A DNA stretch of 38,834 bases, from NCBI GenBank assembly GCA_945901405.1, contig CAMDLH010000040.1:1-38834 (forward strand). The letters are read 5' to 3'. Below, in pieces: positions 32,834-38,834 of this stretch (the first letter of the stretch is position 1; each line of letters starts with the position of its first letter). The translations under genes and the position numbers were made by a program. Origin of the DNA: Bordetella parapertussis. GTDB taxonomy: Bacteria; Pseudomonadota; Gammaproteobacteria; Burkholderiales; SG8-41. The notes under the pieces were generated by a model. That model did not search any database, had not been told where the DNA came from, and saw only the letters and a list, made by a program, of their open reading frames with translations.

Positions 32834-32850
32834 GGCACCAAAACAGTGCG
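32834..32850. promoter_or_regulatory. NtrC-like enhancer site (proximal to urt)
   Basis: GGCACCAAAACAGTGCG matches the NtrC consensus at 13 of 17 positions with both half sites recognisable (GCACCA and GTGC). Its centre is about 108 bases before the predicted urt transcription start, the distance seen at classical NtrC enhancers. Confidence 0.55.
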
Positions 32851-32923
32851 CTGACGCGGAGCCTGCCGTGAGGCTGCTGTGCAACTCCCAGAGAACCGAA
32901 CTCGTCCGGGCAGTTCCCGCCCT

Positions 32924-32939
32924 TGGCATGAAACATGCT
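32924..32939 (+). promoter_or_regulatory. sigma-54 promoter for urtABCDE
   Basis: TGGCATGAAACATGCT has GG-N10-GC and two differences from TGGCACG-N4-TTGCT. Transcription would start near 32950, giving a leader of about 63 bases before urtA. With the upstream NtrC-like sites it predicts induction under nitrogen limitation. Confidence 0.65.
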
Positions 32940-33012
32940 CTCTAAAGCGTACGTTCCTCGCGGGGGCGTCGCATGAAAGTCCATCCATTCCATATTCAAG
33001 GGGTAAACCTAT

Positions 33013-34323
33013 ATGTCATACCGCAGATCATTTTTGAAACGTGCCACTGCTGCTGCTGGCGCCATCGCCGTTAGCCTCGCGCTTGGGTTGACCGCAACCC
33101 AGGCGCATGCGCAGGCCAAACCTGCCGGCAGCGTCAAAGTTGGCATCCTCCACTCGCTGTCGGGCACCATGGCGATCAGCGAAACCGTGCTGAAAGACGT
33201 GGCGCTGATGGCGTTCGAGGAAATCAACGCCAAGGGCGGTGTAATGGGCATGAAGATCGAGCCAGTGGTGGTGGACCCCGCTTCCAACTGGCCGTTGTTC
33301 GCCGAGAAAGCGCGTCAACTGCTGACACAAGAAAAGGTGGCCACGGTATTCGGCTGCTGGACATCGGTATCGCGCAAATCGGTGCTGCCGGTGTTTGAAG
33401 AACTGAACGGCTTGCTGTTCTATCCGGTGCAATATGAAGGCGAAGAAATCTCGCGCAACGTGTTCTACACCGGTGCCGCACCCAATCAGCAGGCGATTCC
33501 GGCGGTTGAATACCTGATGAGCAAGGAAGGCGGCGCCGCCAAGCGCTGGGTGCTGCTCGGCACCGATTACGTTTACCCGCGCACCACCAACAAGATTCTG
33601 CGCGCGTTCCTCAAATCGAAAGGCGTGGCCGACAAGGACATCGACGAGAAATACACGCCGTTTGGCCACAGCGATTATCAAACCATTGTCGCGGACGTGA
33701 AAAAGTTCTCCGCTGGCGGCAAGACCGCGGTGATATCAACCATCAATGGCGATTCTAACGTGCCGTTCTACAAGGAACTCGGCAACCAGGGCCTGAAGGC
33801 GACCGATGTGCCGGTGGTGGCATTCTCCGTGGGTGAAGAAGAGCTGCGCGGCGTTGATGCCAAGCCGCTGGTTGGTCATCTCGCGGCATGGAATTATTTC
33901 ATGTCGATCAAATCACCCGCCAACGATGAGTTCACCAAGAAATGGGCCGCGTACGCCAAGGCCAAGAACCTCCCCGGCCACAAGGACAAACCGCTGACCA
34001 ACGATCCGATGGAGGCGACCTATATCGGCATTTACATGTGGAAGCAGGCGGTGGAAAAAGCCAAGTCCTTCGACGTGGATAAGGTGCGCGCGGCGATGGG
34101 CGGGCAAACCTTTACCGCGCCCTCGGGCATCGTGTCGAAGATGGATGAGAAAAACCACCATCTGCACAAAGCGGTGTTCATCGGCGAAATCAAGGCTGAC
34201 GGCCAGTTCAACGTGGTGTGGAAAACCAAAGGCCCGGTAAGAGCGCAGCCGTGGAGCCCGTTCATTGCCGGCAACGACAAGAAGAAGGACGAACCCGCAT
34301 TAATGGCTGAAAAGAAGAAATAG
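33013..34323 (+). CDS. urtA: UrtA, urea-type ABC transporter periplasmic binding protein
   Basis: This 436-residue family 5 (branched-chain amino acid/amide type) binding protein starts with a twin-arginine signal (YRRSFLKRATA, cut near AHAQA), so export is probably by Tat. UrtA hallmarks are VGILHSLSGTMAISETVLKD, MKIEPVVVDPASNWPLFAEK, VFGCWTSVSRKSVLPVFEEL, LLFYPVQYEGEE and NQQAIPAVEYLM. It captures urea, or a short amide in FmdD-like relatives, and delivers it to UrtBC. AAGGGG precedes the start. It is the first gene of the sigma-54-controlled urt operon and is separated from urtB by 88 bases containing two hairpins. Confidence 0.95.
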   Translation: MSYRRSFLKRATAAAGAIAVSLALGLTATQAHAQAKPAGSVKVGILHSLSGTMAISETVLKDVALMAFEEINAKGGVMGMKIEPVVVDPASNWPLFAEKARQLLTQEKVATVFGCWTSVSRKSVLPVFEELNGLLFYPVQYEGEEISRNVFYTGAAPNQQAIPAVEYLMSKEGGAAKRWVLLGTDYVYPRTTNKILRAFLKSKGVADKDIDEKYTPFGHSDYQTIVADVKKFSAGGKTAVISTINGDSNVPFYKELGNQGLKATDVPVVAFSVGEEELRGVDAKPLVGHLAAWNYFMSIKSPANDEFTKKWAAYAKAKNLPGHKDKPLTNDPMEATYIGIYMWKQAVEKAKSFDVDKVRAAMGGQTFTAPSGIVSKMDEKNHHLHKAVFIGEIKADGQFNVVWKTKGPVRAQPWSPFIAGNDKKKDEPALMAEKKK

Positions 34324-34346
34324 CCCAATAATCGGGGGGTGTGTTC

Positions 34347-34374
34347 GCGTAACGGGGCCGATGCCCTGTTACGC
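34347..34374 (+). other. hairpin 1 between urtA and urtB
   Basis: GCGTAACGGGGC pairs over 12 positions with GCCCTGTTACGC (one G-T wobble), leaving a four-base loop. It lies 24 bases after the urtA stop. No T-run follows, so it is not a classical terminator; it may protect the urtA 3' end or compete with hairpin 2, with which it shares four bases. Confidence 0.65.
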
Positions 34375-34417
34375 ATAAGACAAGGGCTTGCGGCATGCAG
34401 GCCCTCGTCTTATGCGT
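34371..34417 (+). promoter_or_regulatory. hairpin 2 enclosing the urtB start codon
   Basis: Left arm ACGCATAAGACAAGGGCTTG(C) pairs with the right arm at 34397-34417 over 21 positions, with one A-C mismatch and one T-G wobble, around a five-base loop. The right arm ends CTTATGCGT and contains the urtB ATG, so the start would be buried in a very stable stem. The first four bases are shared with hairpin 1, so both cannot be fully formed at once. Confidence 0.65.
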
Positions 34418-36010
34418 AAAACAATAATTCTTATTTTGCTATTTGTTGCGGTCTGTGCCGCCGCGCTCGCGCGGCCTGCGTGGGCGCTCGACCGCGATGC
34501 GGTGGACAAGCTTGCGTTCGGCGACGGCGAGGAAAAAATCGAGGCCATCGCCAAATTGGTCGCCGAGGGCGACCCCAAGGCCGCGACCATTTTAGGCGCG
34601 CTGCTGGAAAGCGAGTTATATAGCGTCGGCAAACGCGTGCTCATCATCAAGGGCGACAAAGCGAGCGACGCGATCACCGGTGAAACCGTGACGCCCGCGC
34701 CCGCCGCCGCTGATCGCGAGGAAATCATCGTCAATAACCGCCTGCGCGGCGCATTGAATGGCGCCCTGGCGGCACTGAAACTGATTTCGCCGGATCGCGC
34801 GGTGCGTCTGGCGGCGGCAAAAGAACTCGCCGGCAGCGCCAATGCGGCGATGTTGCCGCTGGTGAAAAAAGCGCTGCAAAAAGAAAACGATACCGCGATC
34901 AAACCATTGCTCGAACAGATCGCCGCGACGCTTGAACTCAAAGTCGGCACGCGCGAATCGCGTCTGGCCGCTGTCCGCACCTTGGGGCAATCGGGCAACG
35001 CAAGCTCGAAGACGTTATTGCTTGCAGTGCTGGAAGGCGAACAGGATGCCGACATCCGGCTCGAAGCGCAAAAGAGTCTTCGCGCTGTCGAAGAGCGTCT
35101 CGCTTGGGGAGATCGCGCGGGGCTGCTGTTCGCGGGCGTGAGTCTGGGTTCGATACTTTTGCTGGCGGCGCTGGGCCTTGCGATCACTTACGGGCTGATG
35201 GGTGTGATCAACATGGCGCACGGCGAGTTGATGATGATCGGCGCGTACAGCACCTTCGTTGTGCAAAACCTGTTTCGCGCGCATTTTCCGGGGGCGTTCG
35301 ACTGGTATCTGCTGTGCGCGGTGCCGGTTGCTTTTGCCGTGTCCGCCCTGGTGGGCATGGCGCTGGAGCGCTCGGTGATCCGCTGGCTGTATGGCCGTCC
35401 GCTCGAAACACTGCTCGCCACCTGGGGCATCAGCCTCATGCTGATACAAGCGGTGCGCACCATCTTCGGCGCGCAAAACGTGCAGGTCGAAAACCCGGCG
35501 TTCATGTCGGGCGGCATCGCACTGCTTTCGAACGTGGTGATGCCGTGGAATCGCATCGTCATCATTATGTTCGCGGTGGTGGTGCTGGTGGGTGTGTGGC
35601 TCATGTTAACGCGCACGCGGCTGGGTCTCTTTGTGCGCAGCGTCACGCAAAATCGCGCGATGGCCTCGTGCGTGGGCGTGCCCACGGCCCGTGTGGATAC
35701 ATGGGCGTTCGGCCTGGGCTCGGGCATAGCGGGGTTGGCCGGCTGCGCGCTGTCGCAGATCGGCAATGTCGGGCCTGACCTTGGCCAATCGTATATCGTC
35801 GATTCGTTCATGGTGGTGGTGCTGGGCGGCGTAGGGCAACTTGCCGGCACGGTGTTCGCGGCGATGGGCTTGGGTGTGTTCAACAAATTGCTCGAGGCAT
35901 GGTCGGGCGCGGTGCTTGCCAAAATCGCGATACTGGTGTTCATCATCGTGTTTATCCAGAAGCGGCCACAGGGCATGTTCGCGGTGAAGGGCAGGACGGT
36001 AGAAACCTGA
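34412..36010 (+). CDS. urtB: UrtB, urea-type ABC transporter permease
   Basis: This 532-residue permease has the unusual UrtB layout: a signal peptide (IILILLFVAVCAAALA), a helical periplasmic domain to about residue 235 with HEAT-like repeats (RLAAAKELAGS, RLAAVRTLGQSGN, RLEAQKSLRA), then the LivH-type membrane domain with SLGSILLLAALGLAITYGLM and INMAHGELMMIGAY. Further on are LLATWGISLMLIQAVRTIFG and VVVLGGVGQLAGTV. It forms the channel with UrtC. No good Shine-Dalgarno is visible, and the start is inside a strong hairpin. Its stop shares one base with the urtC start (TGATG). Confidence 0.94.
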   Translation: MRKTIILILLFVAVCAAALARPAWALDRDAVDKLAFGDGEEKIEAIAKLVAEGDPKAATILGALLESELYSVGKRVLIIKGDKASDAITGETVTPAPAAADREEIIVNNRLRGALNGALAALKLISPDRAVRLAAAKELAGSANAAMLPLVKKALQKENDTAIKPLLEQIAATLELKVGTRESRLAAVRTLGQSGNASSKTLLLAVLEGEQDADIRLEAQKSLRAVEERLAWGDRAGLLFAGVSLGSILLLAALGLAITYGLMGVINMAHGELMMIGAYSTFVVQNLFRAHFPGAFDWYLLCAVPVAFAVSALVGMALERSVIRWLYGRPLETLLATWGISLMLIQAVRTIFGAQNVQVENPAFMSGGIALLSNVVMPWNRIVIIMFAVVVLVGVWLMLTRTRLGLFVRSVTQNRAMASCVGVPTARVDTWAFGLGSGIAGLAGCALSQIGNVGPDLGQSYIVDSFMVVVLGGVGQLAGTVFAAMGLGVFNKLLEAWSGAVLAKIAILVFIIVFIQKRPQGMFAVKGRTVET

Positions 36011-37107
36011 TGGGCCCGCTCACCACGACATTCACGAGGCTCTATGGCGGCAAGGGCTGGCTCGCGCTCATCGCCGCGGCGCTGGTGCTGTTGGTTATCG
36101 TGCCGCTGCTGAATCTTGCAGTGCCGGCGAGCAGTCCGTTTCATGTTTCCGCGTACTGGGTGACGCTCGCCGGCAAGATCATGTGTTACGCCATGGTCGC
36201 GCTGGCGATGGATTTGATCTGGGGCTATTGCGGCATCCTGTCGTTGGGGCACGGCCTCTTTTTCGCGCTTGGCGGCTACGCCATGGGTATGTATCTGATG
36301 CGCCAGATCGGGCGTGACGGCCAGTACCGTGCCGAGTTGCCCGACTTCATGGTGTTTCTCGACTGGAAGGAACTGCCCTGGCACTGGTGGGGGAGCGATC
36401 AATTCTGGTGGGCGATGTTTTTGATCGTCGCCGCGCCTGGTTTGCTGGCTTACATATTCGGCTACTTCGCGTTTCGTTCGCGCATCAAGGGCGTTTATTT
36501 CTCGATCATCACGCAGGCGCTGACTTACGCGGCGATGCTGCTGTTTTTCCGCAACGAGACCGGCTTCGGCGGCAACAACGGATTTACCGATTTCAAGCGC
36601 ATCCTCGGCATGCCGATCGCCACCGACGGCGCACGCGTTGTGCTGTTTTGCATCACCAGCGTGACCTTGATCGCGATGCTGCTGCTGGGCCGTTATCTGG
36701 TGACCTCGAAGTATGGCCGCGTACTGGCCGCGATACGTGATTCCGAACAGCGAGTGATGTTCCTCGGCTATAACACATTGAATTACAAGTTGTTTGTGTG
36801 GACGCTGTCGGCCGTGATGTGCGGCATCGCCGGCGCGCTGTATGTGCCGCAGGTCGGCATCATCAATCCGGGCGAAATGTCGCCGGCGAACTCCATCGAG
36901 ATCGCGATCTGGGTGGCTGTTGGCGGGCGTGGCACGCTGATCGGCCCGATACTCGGCGCGGGCATCGTCAACGGCGCCAAGAGTTTTTTCACGCAGGCGT
37001 TTCCAGAGTATTGGCTCTATGCGCTGGGCTTGTTATTCATATTGGTGACGTTATTCATGCCGCAGGGCGTGGTGGGTGTGTTGCGTAAATTGCGGCCGGC
37101 GAAATGA
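36010..37107 (+). CDS. urtC: UrtC, urea-type ABC transporter permease
   Basis: This 365-residue LivM-type membrane subunit shows LIWGYCGILSLGHGLFFALG, the UrtC insertion with DFMVFLDWKELPWHWW, then FGYFAFRSRIKGVYFSIITQ, FFRNETGFGGNNGFTDFK, YLVTSKYGRVLAAIRDSEQR and a C-terminal WVAVGGRGTLIGPILGAGIV. The W-rich insertion and NNGFT motif set it apart from amino acid LivM. It pairs with UrtB. The start overlaps the urtB stop by one base and the end overlaps urtD by four (ATGA), so the three are translationally linked. Confidence 0.95.
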   Translation: MGPLTTTFTRLYGGKGWLALIAAALVLLVIVPLLNLAVPASSPFHVSAYWVTLAGKIMCYAMVALAMDLIWGYCGILSLGHGLFFALGGYAMGMYLMRQIGRDGQYRAELPDFMVFLDWKELPWHWWGSDQFWWAMFLIVAAPGLLAYIFGYFAFRSRIKGVYFSIITQALTYAAMLLFFRNETGFGGNNGFTDFKRILGMPIATDGARVVLFCITSVTLIAMLLLGRYLVTSKYGRVLAAIRDSEQRVMFLGYNTLNYKLFVWTLSAVMCGIAGALYVPQVGIINPGEMSPANSIEIAIWVAVGGRGTLIGPILGAGIVNGAKSFFTQAFPEYWLYALGLLFILVTLFMPQGVVGVLRKLRPAK

Positions 37108-37943
37108 AACCCGTGGAAGAAAACCTGGTGAATGCGGCGTCGTCCGCGCAAGACGAGTTGTCCACGCGCTATACGCACGGTGTCACCGGTAGTCTCGACC
37201 TCTCGCACGGCGTTGTTCTCTATCTTGAAAACATCAGCGTGAGCTTCGACGGGTTCAAGGCGCTCAACAATCTGTCGCTTGCCATCGACGCAGGCGAATT
37301 ACGCTGCGTGATCGGCCCTAATGGCGCTGGCAAGACCACGATGATGGATGTGATCACCGGCAAGACGCGGCCTGATACCGGCACCGCGTTCTTCGGCCAG
37401 ACCATTGATTTGACCAAACATACCGAGGCGGAAATCGCGCAGTCCGGCATCGGGCGCAAGTTTCAAAAGCCGACCATCTTTGAAAATCACACGGTGTTCG
37501 AGAATCTCGAGCTGGCGATGAAATTCGACAAACGCGTGCGCGGCTCGCTGTTCGCCAAGTTGTCGTCGGCGCAACGCGACAGCATCGCCGAGATGCTGAA
37601 AACCATACGCCTCTCCGACAAGGCCGACGCCATCGCCGGCATGCTGTCGCACGGCCAGAAACAGTGGCTGGAAATCGGCATGCTGCTGATGCAGGAGCCG
37701 CGCCTGCTGTTGCTCGACGAGCCGGTGGCGGGCATGAGTGATGACGAAACCGAACGCACGGCGGAGTTGTTTCTGACGCTTGCTGGCAAACATTCGCTGG
37801 TGGTGGTTGAACACGACATGGCATTCGTGGAAAAAATCGCGCGCAAGGTCACCGTGCTGCACGAGGGCGCGGTGCTGGCCGAGGGCGCGATGGACGTGGT
37901 GCGCAACGACCCGCGCGTGATCGAAGTTTATCTGGGGCGATAG
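37104..37943 (+). CDS. urtD: UrtD, urea-type ABC transporter ATPase
   Basis: This 279-residue LivG-type ATP-binding subunit has Walker A GPNGAGKTT, Q-loop region RKFQKPTIFENHTVFENLEL, the UrtD-type signature LSHGQKQWLEIG (SHGQ instead of SGGQ), Walker B LLLLDEPVAGM and the switch His in VVVEHDM. There is an extra N-terminal segment of about 35 residues before the first strand, seen in many UrtD proteins. It powers transport with UrtE. It follows urtC with a four-base overlap and precedes urtE by 12 bases. Confidence 0.95.
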   Translation: MKPVEENLVNAASSAQDELSTRYTHGVTGSLDLSHGVVLYLENISVSFDGFKALNNLSLAIDAGELRCVIGPNGAGKTTMMDVITGKTRPDTGTAFFGQTIDLTKHTEAEIAQSGIGRKFQKPTIFENHTVFENLELAMKFDKRVRGSLFAKLSSAQRDSIAEMLKTIRLSDKADAIAGMLSHGQKQWLEIGMLLMQEPRLLLLDEPVAGMSDDETERTAELFLTLAGKHSLVVVEHDMAFVEKIARKVTVLHEGAVLAEGAMDVVRNDPRVIEVYLGR

Positions 37944-37955
37944 CGAGGCAACGTC

Positions 37956-38645
37956 ATGCAGGTCGCGGGACTCAATCAATACTACGGCGGCAGTCACATC
38001 CTGCGCGATCTCTCGTTTGAACTGCCGCCGGGCAAGGTGACCGCGCTGCTGGGCCGCAATGGCGTGGGCAAGACGACTCTGCTGCGCACGTTGATGGGCC
38101 TGGTGCCGGCGAAATCCGGAACCATCCGCTTCGAAGGCAAGGACATCACCACCGCCCCGCCTTATATACGCGCACGCAGCGGCATCGGTTACGTGCCGCA
38201 GGGCCGCGAGATATTCCCGCGCCTAACCGTCGCGGAGAATCTTGAAATGGGGCTGGCCACGTGCGCGCGCGGATCGGTTGTGCCGGCGCGCATCTTCGAG
38301 ATGTTCCCCGTGCTAAAACAAATGCTGCATCGGCGTGGTGGCGATCTCTCCGGCGGGCAACAGCAGCAACTAGCCATCGGCCGCGCGCTGGCGATGGGCC
38401 CGAAGCTGCTGATCCTCGACGAACCGACCGAAGGCATACAGCCCTCGATCATCAAGGACATAGAGCGCGTGATACGCACGCTGGCATCGACGGGCGAAAT
38501 GGCGATATTGCTGGTCGAGCAGTATTACGACTTCGCGCGCTCGCTCGCCGATCAATACCTGGTGATGGAGCGCGGCGAAATCATCGCGCGCGGACTGGGC
38601 GCCGACATGGAGAAAGACAGCGTAAAAAGCCTGCTGGCGGTGTGA
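37956..38645 (+). CDS. urtE: UrtE, urea-type ABC transporter ATPase
   Basis: This 229-residue LivF-type ATP-binding subunit has QYYGGSHILRDLSFEL, Walker A GRNGVGKTT, Q-loop GYVPQGREIFPRLTVAENLE, signature LSGGQQQQLAIGRAL, Walker B LLILDEPTEGIQPSII and switch His replaced by Gln in LLVEQYYDFA, as usual in UrtE/LivF. It completes the urtABCDE set. GAGG precedes the start. It is the last gene of the operon; no terminator or urease gene follows before the IS630-type element begins. Confidence 0.95.
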   Translation: MQVAGLNQYYGGSHILRDLSFELPPGKVTALLGRNGVGKTTLLRTLMGLVPAKSGTIRFEGKDITTAPPYIRARSGIGYVPQGREIFPRLTVAENLEMGLATCARGSVVPARIFEMFPVLKQMLHRRGGDLSGGQQQQLAIGRALAMGPKLLILDEPTEGIQPSIIKDIERVIRTLASTGEMAILLVEQYYDFARSLADQYLVMERGEIIARGLGADMEKDSVKSLLAV

Positions 38646-38748
38646 TTTCCACGCATGCGGCATAGGCCTAGTAGTTCGTTCCATGAATATAGTTACAGAT
38701 TAGGCTATAATGGCCATGATCTTTGTGCAACTCTTGACGGAGGTGATC

Positions 38749-38834
38749 ATGGCGGGAAAGACTAAACGTGCGGCACTGGTGTTGACGCCAGAGCAAAGGG
38801 CGACGCTCAAGGAACGGGCCGGATCGAGAACCGC
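38749..38834 (+). CDS. N-terminus of an IS630-type transposase, cut by the window end
   Basis: A strong GGAGGTG lies upstream of the ATG, and the reading MAGKTKRAALVLTPEQRATL then KERAGSRTA matches the usual beginning of IS630-family transposases (a helix with TPEQRATLxxxAxSRTA). The DDE domain is outside the window. About 100 bases between urtE and this start should contain the left terminal repeat, from about 38669, but its partner is not visible. Confidence 0.65.
   Translation, partial: MAGKTKRAALVLTPEQRATLKERAGSRT

Noticed and set aside
34371-34417. Rho-independent terminator after urtA
   Set aside because: The stem is strong, but no T-run follows on either strand, and the right arm contains the urtB start.
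1-38834. CRISPR arrays, tRNA, rRNA, prophage or replication origin
   Set aside because: No regularly spaced repeats, RNA gene signatures, phage structural genes or DnaA-box clusters were seen on reading both strands.

Overview
The window looks like a GC-rich betaproteobacterial chromosome segment, probably Burkholderiales-like. The evidence is four orphan Bug/TctC-type periplasmic binding proteins, a UrtABCDE urea-type ABC importer with a Tat-type UrtA signal, an OprP/FmdC-like porin and the codon bias. Coding density is high. No rRNA, tRNA or CRISPR array was seen. Both window edges lie in insertion-sequence genes: a transposase tail at bases 1-105 and the start of an IS630-type transposase at 38749-38834.

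Bases 1-8.7 kb hold a Crp/Fnr regulator, an SDR oxidoreductase, a minus-strand pair (class III aminotransferase and carboxymuconolactone decarboxylase-like protein), a plus-strand run (gamma-glutamyltransferase-like protein and two Bug proteins), and ada with a recognisable Ada operator. Bases 8.8-14.3 kb are a minus-strand stress and signalling block: a broken receiver-domain remnant, an MscS channel, the NhaA antiporter, a membrane class III adenylate cyclase and a cupin. Bases 14.4-17.9 kb hold a decayed ThuA fragment, a palindromic operator candidate, a Bug protein, an MmgE/PrpD protein and an intact ThuA-like gene. Bases 18-24 kb form a plus-strand catabolic run: D-aminoacylase-like amidohydrolase, LLM oxidoreductase, 2-hydroxyacid dehydrogenase, CoxG-like protein and ThDP enzyme. 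Two related inverted-repeat elements (20.7 and 24.4 kb) and a small gene broken by an amber codon lie in or near it. An acyl-CoA dehydrogenase, a second LLM protein and a fourth Bug protein follow.

Bases 28.6-38.6 kb are the most coherent part and my main proposal. A cysteine hydrolase of the biuret-hydrolase type with an NCS2-like permease, a divergently placed porin, and urtABCDE each have a good sigma-54 promoter match (TGGC..G, GG-N10-GC). NtrC-like sites (GCACCA-N3-TGG/CAG-GC) lie upstream of the hydrolase promoter and between the porin and urt promoters. Together they predict one nitrogen-limitation regulon for capture of urea, amides or ureides: porin across the outer membrane, UrtA and the permease across the inner membrane, and the hydrolase in the cytoplasm. 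A pair of overlapping hairpins between urtA and urtB, one enclosing the urtB start codon, suggests a further control that sets UrtA apart from the membrane components. All functional assignments are from reading motifs; no database search was possible.
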